DNA from: UBA11524 sp051883695 | GTDB lineage: Bacteria > Bacillota > Clostridia > Christensenellales > Aristaeellaceae | Reading direction: 5' to 3' | DNA: 64,000 nucleotides | Assembly: GCA_051883695.1 (NCBI GenBank) | Contig: JBJEUF010000092.1 | Coordinates: 62,001-126,000 of the forward strand | Shown: piece after piece, positions 1-7,452 of the stretch | Position numbering within the stretch: the stretch's first letter is position 1 | Layout of the letters: each line of letters opens with the position of its first letter | The notes under the pieces: generated by a model | What the model saw: only the letters and a program-made list of their open reading frames with translations | What the model was told of the DNA's origin: nothing | Database searches by the model: none | Made by a program: the position numbers and the translations under genes

Positions 1-137
1 TATACGTCTTTGACAGCAAGGGCAAATCCCTGATGGCGCCGGCGCTCAAGGCGGTGTTCCCGACGGTCAGCGTTGCGGAGAAACGCATCAGCGTCGTGCG
101 GGAAAAGCTGAATGAGGTCGCCGTCCGGGAGGATTGA
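1..137 (+). CDS. rimM: RimM, ribosome maturation factor, C-terminal end (partial)
   Basis: Only the last 44 codons are in the window, read in the frame that stops at 135-137. The tail reads SLMAPALKAVFPTVSVAEKR, which fits the C-terminal PRC-barrel end of RimM, where a conserved P-A-L-K segment is followed by a valine-rich strand. RimM binds ribosomal protein S19 and helps 16S rRNA maturation in 30S assembly. The next gene is trmD, one base after the stop; rimM-trmD is a conserved bacterial gene pair, which supports the call. The 5' part lies outside the window. Confidence 0.85.
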   Translation, partial: YVFDSKGKSLMAPALKAVFPTVSVAEKRISVVREKLNEVAVRED

Positions 138-138
138 C

Positions 139-858
139 ATGAAGATCACAATCCTGACCATCTTCCCGGAGATGTTTGAAAGCGTGCTGAACGCCAGCAT
201 CCTCGGGCGTGCCCGGGAGCAGGGGCTCATCGAGGTGGAATGCGTCGATATCCGCCCCTTTTCCGACCGCAAGCACAAAAACACCGATGACTATCCCTTT
301 GGCGGCGGTGCGGGCATGGTGATGCTGGCCCAGCCGATCCTGGATGCGATGGCCAGCGTGACCGGCGGGGATTTCCACGGGAAGCGCATCTACATGGGCC
401 CCCGGGGCACGACGCTGACCACCGCCAAGGCGCGATCCCTGGCGCAGGAGGAGCAGCTGGTGCTGCTCTGCGGCCATTACGAGGGCGTGGATCAGCGGGC
501 GCTGGACAGCTGTATTGACGAGGAAATCTCCATCGGGGATTACATCCTCACCGGCGGCGAGCTGGCGGCGATGGTGCTGACGGACTGCGTGGCGCGCTTC
601 ATTCCCGGCGTGCTGGGCAGCGCGGAATCCCCGGAGGAGGAGAGCTTCTCCGACGGGCTGCTGGAATACCCGCAGTATACCCGTCCCCGGGAGCTGAACG
701 GCATGGAGGTGCCGGAGGTGCTGCTGTCCGGTGACCATGCAAGGATTCGGGCCTGGCGGCGGCAGGAGTCGCTCCGGGCGACGAAGCGCTTCCGCCCCGA
801 CCTGCTGGAAAAGGCGGAGCTGAGCGACAAGGAAAAGCGGATGCTGGAGGAAATGTGA
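139..858 (+). CDS. trmD: tRNA (guanine-37-N1)-methyltransferase
   Basis: A SpoU/TrmD-class (SPOUT) enzyme that methylates G37 next to the anticodon of tRNAs reading CNN codons, using S-adenosylmethionine, and so prevents +1 frameshifting. The protein begins MKITILTIFPEMFES and carries the family segments KNTDDYPFGGGAGMVM and LCGHYEGVDQR, then SIGDYILTGGELAAM in the trefoil-knot cofactor site. Length is 239 residues, usual for TrmD. An upstream in-frame ATG at 112 lies inside rimM and lacks a ribosome site. The ATG at 139 is preceded by GGGAGG at 127-132, so I chose it. Probably cotranscribed with rimM. Confidence 0.96.
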   Translation: MKITILTIFPEMFESVLNASILGRAREQGLIEVECVDIRPFSDRKHKNTDDYPFGGGAGMVMLAQPILDAMASVTGGDFHGKRIYMGPRGTTLTTAKARSLAQEEQLVLLCGHYEGVDQRALDSCIDEEISIGDYILTGGELAAMVLTDCVARFIPGVLGSAESPEEESFSDGLLEYPQYTRPRELNGMEVPEVLLSGDHARIRAWRRQESLRATKRFRPDLLEKAELSDKEKRMLEEM

Positions 859-1223
859 TGTTCTTGCGCAAGCTGGTGGTGATGGTGGTGCCGCTGCTGC
901 TGGTGGCGCTGCTTTGTCTTGTATTCCCGCTGCTGACGGGCCTGGGATTCTGGACGGACGTGCTGATGGGAGCGATTCTCGGCGCGTGTCTGGCACTGCT
1001 GCTGCCCCTGTCCGGCGCATCGAAGCGCCGCGAGCCCTTTGCGGGGCTGATGGGACTGCCGCTGCTGCTCCTCTGCGCGGTGGTGACGGGACAGTATCTG
1101 GCGGGCATCGGCATCGAGGTGCCCGTGCTGAGCCTGTTCCGCACGTCACAGCCCTCCGCCGTGCTGGTGGAATGCGCCTTCATCGGTTACATGGCTGTAC
1201 AGCTCATCCGCACCCAAAAATGA
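858..1223 (+). CDS. Small polytopic membrane protein of unknown function
   Basis: A 121-residue protein that overlaps the trmD stop by one base (TGATG), so it is translationally coupled to trmD. It is almost all hydrophobic. I count about four membrane segments: residues 5-25, 30-52, 65-88 and 95-117, with a short basic loop (SGASKRREP) after the second and a basic C-terminus (RTQK). A GTG one codon upstream (855) could also serve as start. I recognise no family and assign no function. Coupling to rimM-trmD does not by itself imply a role in RNA modification. Confidence 0.7.
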   Translation: MFLRKLVVMVVPLLLVALLCLVFPLLTGLGFWTDVLMGAILGACLALLLPLSGASKRREPFAGLMGLPLLLLCAVVTGQYLAGIGIEVPVLSLFRTSQPSAVLVECAFIGYMAVQLIRTQK

Positions 1224-1315
1224 CGGGCTGGGAAGAAATCTCAAACTTCATCCGTTGGATGGGCAGAGGGACACGCTTCGTGTTCCCGATGATCCAATAA
1301 AGGAGGAATGCCCCA

Positions 1316-2008
1316 ATGAAGAAGCTCCTGATGCTGCTGGCGGCGCTGCTGCTGGCGGTGACTCCTGTCCTGGCTGAGGAGACCGCTGAAACGGCGATTG
1401 TGCCTGTCCGGATCCTGCCCCAGAGCGAGCATATGCTCTATATGGCTGACGCGATTGAAAAGGCGACGGCTTCGCTGGCGGTGCTGCCCGCGGATTGCCT
1501 GACCCGGGCGGAGCTCGTCCAGATGAGCGACGAGAGCTGCCAGTGGATCGTGACCATCTTCGACCTGACGAACTTCTCCGACGGCTGGTGCATCGCGGTG
1601 GACGCGGCGTCCGGGACGGTGCTGACGACGGATACCACGGACATCGGCTATTTTACGGAAATCAGCCGGCGCTGGCAGGCGGTAAAGGGCGTGGAGGCCC
1701 TGTGGTCGCTGGAGGACAAGCTCCTCTTTGATACCCTGTACACCATGCAGCCGAACTATGGCCTGCCCATGGAGGGCGACATGCCCCAGGGCGAGGCGCT
1801 GGTGAAGGCGATGGCCACCGTGGGCGTGACCAGCGCGAACGACTACCAGATTGGCTACGGCTACATCATGGGCATGGGCGACGGCCAGACCAACGGCGTG
1901 TGGGAGATCTGGTTCATGCAGGGGGACGAAATGATCTACAAGGTCAACCTCGATGCGGTGACGGGTGAAATCTACCTGATTGAGCCGGACGAGGAAGGCA
2001 ACGGCTGA
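1316..2008 (+). CDS. Secreted protein with a PepSY-like C-terminus
   Basis: A 230-residue exported protein. Residues 1-20 form a signal peptide (KK, a hydrophobic core LLMLLAALLLAVTPV, cleavage likely after VLA). The mature part contains two weakly similar halves, each ending in a strand pattern of the kind D-A-x-(S/T)-G-x-(V/I): VDAASGTVLTT near residue 100 and NLDAVTGEIYLIEPD at the end. The second half resembles a PepSY domain, a small fold found in protease propeptides and secreted regulators. A strong AAGGAGG lies 10 bases before the ATG. It has its own terminator at 2031-2070. Function unknown; the PepSY assignment is tentative. Confidence 0.72.
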   Translation: MKKLLMLLAALLLAVTPVLAEETAETAIVPVRILPQSEHMLYMADAIEKATASLAVLPADCLTRAELVQMSDESCQWIVTIFDLTNFSDGWCIAVDAASGTVLTTDTTDIGYFTEISRRWQAVKGVEALWSLEDKLLFDTLYTMQPNYGLPMEGDMPQGEALVKAMATVGVTSANDYQIGYGYIMGMGDGQTNGVWEIWFMQGDEMIYKVNLDAVTGEIYLIEPDEEGNG

Positions 2009-2030
2009 TGGGCAAACGGTAACCCCGACA

Positions 2031-2070
2031 CGGCTCTGTCCGTTCCGCGCGGAATGGGCAGGGCTTTTTG
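2031..2070 (+). terminator. Rho-independent terminator of the secreted-protein gene
   Basis: The arms GGCTCTGTCCGTTCCGC and GCGGAATGGGCAGGGCT pair along their length if G-U wobbles are allowed, and a CTTTTTG tract follows at 2063-2070. It lies 23 bases after the stop codon. Confidence 0.7.
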
Positions 2071-2218
2071 CGTCCGGATACGGCGCTCGCACGGCGTCTG
2101 TTCCGCCATGGCTGCTCCGGTGCGCCCCGCTTCACCCGGCTTTGCCGGAGCGAAAGTTCCGCCGTGTCCGATGACACATCGAATAACAGCTTTCGCCCCG
2201 AAGAATGCTTCTTTTCTC

Positions 2219-2247
2219 TTTACGCCGGAGCGCTTGTGTGGTAAAAT
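2219..2247 (+). promoter_or_regulatory. Sigma-A promoter for the flippase-like gene and hflX
   Basis: TTTACG (2219-2224), a 17-base spacer, then TAAAAT (2242-2247). It starts the unit made of the flippase-like gene at 2306 and hflX. Confidence 0.6.
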
Positions 2248-2305
2248 AAACTGAATTCGTATGCGCCTGCCGGAAGAGGCAGTGGCAAAGGGGGCATGAA
2301 GCGCA

Positions 2306-3358
2306 TTGAACCGGAGCAAGTGGAGCAAAATCATCAGCATAGCGGTCATCCTGATCTCCCTGGGCGTGGTGCTGTATATCGCGTTTGCCAATCAGGAGCT
2401 GGCGAATGCGTGGGAGGTACTTTTCACGCTGAACCCGTGGTGGCTGCTGGGAGCACTTTTGTGCTACGTGGGATATGTGTATGCGGAAGGGGCGGGGCTG
2501 TTTGCCTTCCTGCGGATGGAGGGCTTCCGGGTGAAGCTGTCCTCGGCGGCGCATTTCTCCTTTGCGGGCATGTTCTACGGCAACATCACGCCCTCGTCCA
2601 CCGGCGGTCAGCCGATGCAGGTCTACCTGATGACCCAGCGGAAGATTCCCGGCGGCCTGGCGACCTCGGCGCTGACGGTGCGGTACTTCTTCAATCAGCT
2701 GACGCTCGTGGCGATGACGGTCGTGCTATGGCTGCTGAACCGCGAGTATGCATCTGCGCAGCTGGGACATGTGGCGGGACTGATTGTGCTGGGCTGTGCG
2801 GTCAACTTCCTGTGCGTGCCGCTCATCGTGGCCATCATGCTCAACCGCCGCCTGGTTGAGCGCATCGCGCTGTGGGGCGTACGGTTTCTCTCGCGGCACA
2901 GGCTGTGCAGAAACCCGGAAAAATGGGAGCACAAGGCGCTGGAATCCATCGACCATTTCCACACCTCCCTGTTCAATCTGGTGGGCCAGCCCCTGCAGAT
3001 TCTGATTCAGCTCCTGCTCAGCGTGCTGGAGATGACTTGTCTGATGCTCGTGCCGCTGATGGTGTACAGGGCCTTCGGGCTGAGCGGCACGCCGGTCATG
3101 CACATCCTCATGGTTTCCTTCATGCTCTTTGTCTCCGCCAGCTACACGCCCCTGCCCGGCGCGTCAGGCGCGCAGGAGGGCGGCTTCCTGGTCTACTTCA
3201 GAGGCATCTTCACCGACAGCACCATTCCGCTGGCGCTGCTGGTGTGGCGCTTTATGACCTATTATGTGTGTCTGCTGGCGGGCTGTGCGGACGCCGTTTA
3301 TACCGGATTGCGCAAGAAGCGCAAGCCCATCGAACGTGATGAAAGGATCAATACATGA
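2306..3358 (+). CDS. Flippase-like integral membrane protein (UPF0104 / MprF N-domain family)
   Basis: A 350-residue protein with about eight membrane segments. It belongs to the lysylphosphatidylglycerol synthase transmembrane family, relatives of the lipid-flipping half of MprF and of YbhN. The diagnostic segments are GNITPSSTGGQPMQVYLM near residue 95 and TPLPGASGAQEGGF near residue 285. There is no C-terminal aminoacyltransferase domain, so it is not a full MprF. The start appears to be TTG at 2306, preceded by AAGGGGG; the ATG at 2296 is in another frame. It overlaps hflX by four bases (ATGA). The lipid substrate cannot be read from sequence. Confidence 0.82.
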   Translation: MNRSKWSKIISIAVILISLGVVLYIAFANQELANAWEVLFTLNPWWLLGALLCYVGYVYAEGAGLFAFLRMEGFRVKLSSAAHFSFAGMFYGNITPSSTGGQPMQVYLMTQRKIPGGLATSALTVRYFFNQLTLVAMTVVLWLLNREYASAQLGHVAGLIVLGCAVNFLCVPLIVAIMLNRRLVERIALWGVRFLSRHRLCRNPEKWEHKALESIDHFHTSLFNLVGQPLQILIQLLLSVLEMTCLMLVPLMVYRAFGLSGTPVMHILMVSFMLFVSASYTPLPGASGAQEGGFLVYFRGIFTDSTIPLALLVWRFMTYYVCLLAGCADAVYTGLRKKRKPIERDERINT

Positions 3359-5115
3359 AGCAAGAGGTCAATGGCAACCTGACGGGCATCCGCGATTCGG
3401 TGATTGCGTCGCTGTCCCAGCTGTATGACTACGAGGTGGAGGACGGCGACTTCCTCCCGCGGGAGCTGATGCAGCTGCTGGCAAGATTTAGCAATGCGCT
3501 CAACCGGGAGATCGCCGTGTACATCACCCGGGACGGTGAAATTGTGGATGTCTCCGTGGGCACGGACCGGGACGTGGAGCTGCGGGACTACCGGCTGCGC
3601 CGCAATGCCCAGCGGCTGTCCTGCGTGCGGTGCGTGCATACCCATCCCAACGGAGACGGGCGCCTGAGCGATGTGGATCTGTCGGCGCTGCGTTCCTTCC
3701 GCTATGACGCGATGGTCGCCATCGGCTGCCTGCGGGGTGAGCCGACCTTCGTGCAGGCGAGCTTCCTGACGGAGAAGCAGAACATCCTCATGGACGAGCC
3801 CGTGCGCTGGTACAGGGTGCCGGACGCGGAGTGGAACCGTCAAATCGAGGAGAGTGACCGCATTGTCGGCTGGGAGGACGAGCGGAGCAATCCCCATGCC
3901 CGGGAACGCGCGGTGCTGATGGGCATCGAGAGCGAGGAGAGCCTGCAGGAGCTGGCCCGGCTGGCCGATACCGCCGGTGCGGAGGTCGTGGGGACGTTCC
4001 TGCAAAAGCGCGATAAGCCCGATACGGTGCTGTTCATCGGCAAGGGCCGCGCGGATGAGCTGGTGCGCCAGTGCCAGGCCCTCGAGGCGGATCTCTGCAT
4101 CTTTGACGAGGAGCTCAGCGGCATTCAGATGCGCAATCTGGAGGATATGCTGCGGGTGAAGGTGGTGGATCGCACGACGCTGATCCTGGATATCTTCGCC
4201 CAGCGTGCGTCCTCGGCGGAGGGCAAGCTGCAGGTGGAGCTGGCGCAGCTGCAGTATCAGTCCACGCGCCTGATCGGTCAGGGCTTGGTGCTGTCCCGTC
4301 TGGCGGGCGGCATCGGCACCCGCGGCCCCGGTGAATCCAAGCTGGAGATGAGCCGCCGCCATATCCGCGATCGCATGACGGAGCTGCGCCGCCGTCTGGA
4401 CGCGGTGGAAAAGCAGCGCGAGCTGCGCCGCAGGAACCGGGAAAGGAACGAGGTTCCCGTGGTGGCCCTCGTGGGCTACACCAACGCGGGCAAATCCACG
4501 CTGCTCAACCGGATGACCGGCAGCGATGTGTATGTGCGGGATCAGCTGTTCGCAACGCTGGATGCGGTGTCCCGCCGCATCGAAACGGCGGAGCACACGC
4601 CCTTCCTGCTGGTGGATACGGTCGGCTTCATCCGCAAGCTGCCCCACGCGCTGGTCAGCGCCTTCCGCTCCACACTGGACGAGGCTGCGCTGGCGGATGT
4701 GCTGCTGATCGTCAACGACGGCGCGTCGGCTGAAATGCACCGGCAGCACGAGACCGTGGAGCAGGTGCTGGCGGAGCTGGGCGCAACGGAGCAGCCGCGG
4801 ATTGAGGTCATCAACAAGTGTGACCTGGGCGTGGCGGAGCCGTCCATTCCCGGCGCGGTGATGGTCAGCGCGGTGACCGGCGAGGGGCTGGACGAGCTGC
4901 ACCGGCGCATCGCGGCGGAGCTGCAAAAGACATTCGCGCCGGTGACCTTCGCGCTGCCCTTCAGCCAGTATGGGCTGGTCGGACAGATACGTCCGCTGGG
5001 CCGCGTGGTCAATGAGGCGTACACGGATGACGGCGTGGAGCTGACCATCGTGATCGGCCATGCCGACCGCGACCGGCTGGTGGCGAAGTACGGCAAGGGG
5101 ATCATCAAGGAGTAA
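3355..5115 (+). CDS. hflX: Ribosome-associated GTPase HflX with an N-terminal extension
   Basis: HflX splits stalled 70S ribosomes under stress using GTP. At 586 residues it is longer than the roughly 430-residue E. coli form. The first ~165 residues are an extra domain containing CVHTHPNGDGRLSDVDLSAL, which resembles a JAB/MPN (JAMM) metal site (H-x-H-P-x(n)-S-x(2)-D). The HflX core follows, with the glycine-rich segment GGIGTRGPGE near residue 320 and a coiled linker. The G domain has G1 GYTNAGKST near residue 375, DTVGF (G3) and NKCDL (G4). Extended forms of this kind occur in Clostridia. It overlaps the preceding gene by four bases and ends at the bidirectional terminator at 5161. Confidence 0.95.
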   Translation: MKQEVNGNLTGIRDSVIASLSQLYDYEVEDGDFLPRELMQLLARFSNALNREIAVYITRDGEIVDVSVGTDRDVELRDYRLRRNAQRLSCVRCVHTHPNGDGRLSDVDLSALRSFRYDAMVAIGCLRGEPTFVQASFLTEKQNILMDEPVRWYRVPDAEWNRQIEESDRIVGWEDERSNPHARERAVLMGIESEESLQELARLADTAGAEVVGTFLQKRDKPDTVLFIGKGRADELVRQCQALEADLCIFDEELSGIQMRNLEDMLRVKVVDRTTLILDIFAQRASSAEGKLQVELAQLQYQSTRLIGQGLVLSRLAGGIGTRGPGESKLEMSRRHIRDRMTELRRRLDAVEKQRELRRRNRERNEVPVVALVGYTNAGKSTLLNRMTGSDVYVRDQLFATLDAVSRRIETAEHTPFLLVDTVGFIRKLPHALVSAFRSTLDEAALADVLLIVNDGASAEMHRQHETVEQVLAELGATEQPRIEVINKCDLGVAEPSIPGAVMVSAVTGEGLDELHRRIAAELQKTFAPVTFALPFSQYGLVGQIRPLGRVVNEAYTDDGVELTIVIGHADRDRLVAKYGKGIIKE

Positions 5116-5160
5116 TCTTCCGGCTGCATTCCGTTCCGCACAAGCTGACCAGAGCGCACA

Positions 5161-5201
5161 AAAAGCCGACAGAGCACGCACGCTCTGCCGGCTTTGCTTT
5201 T
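5161..5201. terminator. Bidirectional terminator between hflX and the GNAT gene
   Basis: AAAGCCG and AGAGC (5162-5175) pair with GCTCT and CGGCTTT (5182-5195) across one small bulge. It has A's on the left and TTTT on the right, so it can serve both convergent genes. It overlaps the stop codon of the minus-strand gene. Confidence 0.75.
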
Positions 5202-5739
5202 AATCGCAGAAACCGTTAGCATTCCAGCGAAGCACCGTTTGGTATCCCAGACGGGCGTACCAGTGCCCCACGCCGGTGTAATGAATCCAGCTCAGGTCGT
5301 AGCCGTCCGCCTTGAGCTGCGCGGTGGCCAGCTGAATCATGCGCAGGCCGATGCCCTGCCTGCGTCCGGCGGGTACGGTGCCGACGCAGCCGGGGCCGCC
5401 GATCTTCACGCCGTCGTGTACCCCGAAGTCCTCCAGCAGGCAGAAGCTGAGGATGCGTTCCCCGTCCATGGCGACAAACACGCGATCCTCGGGATGGTAG
5501 AACGGCACCCAGTCAGGGTCGACCGACCGGACGGCTTCCGTCAGGGCGGCGTGGTCGCCGGTGTACAGGCCATAGGTGATGTGCGCGGGCGCGGAGATTG
5601 CCGGCGCATGGGGATCGTAGTCCTTCAGGAACAGCACCTGCTCCTCGTAGACGTCCTCCGGCGGCAGGGTGCGGATGCGCAACTGCCGGAAGAAACCGGG
5701 GTGGATGCGGTCAAACAGGGCGGCGTAATCGTAGGGCAT
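5200..5739 (-). CDS. GNAT-family N-acetyltransferase
   Basis: A 179-residue acetyl-CoA-dependent acyltransferase. The central acetyl-CoA loop (motif A) is GTVPAGRRQGIGLRMIQLA near residues 118-136, with the R-R-Q-G-I-G signature that binds the pyrophosphate. WYARLGYQTVLRW near the C-terminus is the usual motif B end. The N-terminal 80 residues vary in this superfamily and hold the substrate site, so the substrate is unknown. AGGAGG stands nine bases before the ATG. The gene is followed by the shared terminator with hflX and has no obvious operon partner. Confidence 0.85.
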   Translation of the reverse strand: MPYDYAALFDRIHPGFFRQLRIRTLPPEDVYEEQVLFLKDYDPHAPAISAPAHITYGLYTGDHAALTEAVRSVDPDWVPFYHPEDRVFVAMDGERILSFCLLEDFGVHDGVKIGGPGCVGTVPAGRRQGIGLRMIQLATAQLKADGYDLSWIHYTGVGHWYARLGYQTVLRWNANGFCD

Positions 5740-5779
5740 CGGGGGTGTCCTCCTGTTCTCGGGGTTGAACGAAGCAATG

Positions 5780-6496
5780 TTACTCCATGGCAGCGGAATC
5801 CGGCTCGGGCGTGGGCGTTACAAAGATCTCCAGATGGGTGAAGTTGTCCTGCGAAAGCCAGACGGTATCCTCGGTGGGTTCGGGCGCGGGCGTGCTGATG
5901 GGGACGAGGATGGGTGCGTCCGCGCTGCCGGGTCGGGCGAAAATGAGCGTCATCTGTATCCAGTTGCGCTGATCATGGAACTGGTCGGGAAAGTAGGCGA
6001 AATACGCGCGGGGCTGGGGCCCCTGCAGGGGTTCGACTTCCTCCTCAAAGCCCACGTTCGGGGCGGAGAGCACGCTGGAGACATACGCATCGGCGATTGC
6101 ACGGGCCTGTTCAAGGCTCACGGCGGTGGGGCTGGACGCATACAGACAGGCTGCCGCGACAGCGGCGAAGCGCTCCACATCCTGCATCCGCAGCTGCAGG
6201 GAATACAGCCCGTCGCCCTGCATCACGAAGTACATCTCCACCGGCATGGTGAAGCTGGCGAGGGGGTTCTCGGGCATCTCAACGCCGTTCATGCCAAGGC
6301 TGGCGAAGGTGGAGTACATCTCGTACTGCATGTCAATCACGCCCGCTCCGGCGCTTGCAAGCGCTTCATTGGCCGCTTCCACGAAGGCTTTGAGCTGCGA
6401 CTGACCGGAGGACAGGCTGTCGGGCCATTCAATCTCCGCAAGGGCTGCGGAGGTCATCATCAGCATGGACAGCAGCAGGGCTGCGAGCTTCTTCAT
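5780..6496 (-). CDS. Secreted protein of unknown function
   Basis: A 238-residue protein with a signal peptide at residues 1-20 (MKKLAALLLSMLMMTSAALA, cleavage after ALA). The mature part begins with an acidic, soluble region and holds no motif I recognise. The C-terminus has two proline/threonine stretches (TPAPEPTED and TPTPEPD) typical of exposed linkers. No anchor or LPXTG sequence is present. It lies 19 bases downstream of the cytidylate-kinase-like gene on the same strand and probably shares its promoter at 7212-7240. No function is proposed. Confidence 0.7.
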   Translation of the reverse strand: MKKLAALLLSMLMMTSAALAEIEWPDSLSSGQSQLKAFVEAANEALASAGAGVIDMQYEMYSTFASLGMNGVEMPENPLASFTMPVEMYFVMQGDGLYSLQLRMQDVERFAAVAAACLYASSPTAVSLEQARAIADAYVSSVLSAPNVGFEEEVEPLQGPQPRAYFAYFPDQFHDQRNWIQMTLIFARPGSADAPILVPISTPAPEPTEDTVWLSQDNFTHLEIFVTPTPEPDSAAME

Positions 6497-6515
6497 GCGG
6501 TTCTCCTTATCGGTG

Positions 6516-7148
6516 TTATTTGGCGGATTGCTCGCGCAGCTCCAGGAATTTCAGGATCAGCGCAACGGAACCCTCCACACCCAGAACGCCTGTGTCGACC
6601 ACCAGATCGTAGTTCTCCACATCGCCCCAGGTGGCCGTGGCATAGTAATTGTAATAAGACGCACGCTGCCGGTCGGCCTTACGGATGCGCTCCTCGGCCT
6701 TGTCGGGTTCCACGCCGTAATACTTCACGGCCCGGTCAATCTTGCTTTCCATGTCCGCCTTGACGAAAATGCTGGTGGCGTTCGGGTCGTCCCGCAGCAC
6801 ATAGTCCGCGCACCGTCCGACGATGACGCAGGAGCCTTCCTCCGCCAGCTTGCGGATGGCGTCGAACTGCGCCAGGAAGATGCGGTGGTTCAGCGGCATG
6901 TCCATGTAGAACGAGCCGGAGCCGACGTGCTGCTGCATACCGGTCACCAGGCTGAAAAGAAGGGAACGGGTCGGCTTCTCGTCATGCTCCTCGAAGATCT
7001 CCTCGCAGATGCCGCTCTGCTTGGCGGCTTCGGACAGCAGCTCCTTGTCATAGAAGGGGATGCCGAGCTTTTCAGCCAGCAGACGGCCCACATACCGGCC
7101 GCCGGAACCGAACTGCCTGCCGATGGTGATAATGCATTTCCTTGCCAT
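6516..7148 (-). CDS. Cytidylate kinase-like family protein
   Basis: A 210-residue P-loop protein of the AAA_26 / cytidylate-kinase-like family. The start MARKCIITIGRQFGSGGRYV holds the degenerate P-loop typical of the group (G-R-x-F-G-S-G-G), followed by AEKLGIPFYDKELL. VIVGRCADYVLRD near residue 110 and the basic stretch RIRKADRQRASYYNYY near residue 158 are the lid region. It is not the standard Cmk, which has GPxGxGK(S/T). The nucleotide substrate is unproven. RBS and ATG are well placed, and a divergent promoter lies upstream facing guaB. Confidence 0.85.
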   Translation of the reverse strand: MARKCIITIGRQFGSGGRYVGRLLAEKLGIPFYDKELLSEAAKQSGICEEIFEEHDEKPTRSLLFSLVTGMQQHVGSGSFYMDMPLNHRIFLAQFDAIRKLAEEGSCVIVGRCADYVLRDDPNATSIFVKADMESKIDRAVKYYGVEPDKAEERIRKADRQRASYYNYYATATWGDVENYDLVVDTGVLGVEGSVALILKFLELREQSAK

Positions 7149-7211
7149 AGGTTCTTCCTCCTATCTGCCAACGCTCGATGTACAAAGCGCAGGGGCTTTG
7201 TTTGTAAGAAC

Positions 7212-7240
7212 AGTATACCACAAATCTTCGTTTGCGGCAA
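7212..7240 (-). promoter_or_regulatory. Sigma-A promoter for the cytidylate-kinase-like gene
   Basis: On the minus strand, TTGCCG (7240-7235), a 17-base spacer and TATACT (7217-7212). The promoter lies 64 bases upstream of the start codon. Confidence 0.75.
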
Positions 7241-7242
7241 CG

Positions 7243-7300
7243 CCTTTTCTGTGAAGGATGACGGATACGGAAAAGCCATCGCGCCCGGCGACAGAAAAGG
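7243..7300. repeat. Inverted repeat between the divergent promoters
   Basis: CCTTTTCTGT (7243-7252) is repeated as ACAGAAAAGG (7291-7300), a perfect 10-base pair of arms separated by 38 bases. The interior also has self-complementary bases. It lies directly upstream of the kinase-like promoter and about 75 bases upstream of the guaB promoter. No ORF or known riboswitch is visible in this 300-base interval. Confidence 0.5.
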
Positions 7301-7374
7301 GGCTGTTGCCTTGGCGGAAGGGAGCAGACGGCGCAGGACTTCCGTAAATGGTCGAAATTTCGTCGGGAATGCCA

Positions 7375-7403
7375 TTGACAAGCACGCTGCCTTTTGTTAC
7401 AAT
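7375..7403 (+). promoter_or_regulatory. Strong sigma-A promoter of guaB
   Basis: TTGACA (7375-7380), a 17-base spacer, then TACAAT (7398-7403). The leader to the start codon is about 40 bases, too short for a purine riboswitch. Confidence 0.85.
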
Positions 7404-7452
7404 TCATTTCAACCATATTCACTACCGAGATTGGCGAGGAGGATTTGCGCTC

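Noticed and set aside
2296..2859. ATG at 2296 with a good ribosome site as start of a gene
   Set aside because: Its frame encodes a Gly/Ala/Arg-rich shadow protein, while the TTG at 2306 opens the conserved flippase-like frame.
7381..7452. Guanine riboswitch for guaB
   Set aside because: The leader is only about 40 bases and has no purine-aptamer loops or terminator.
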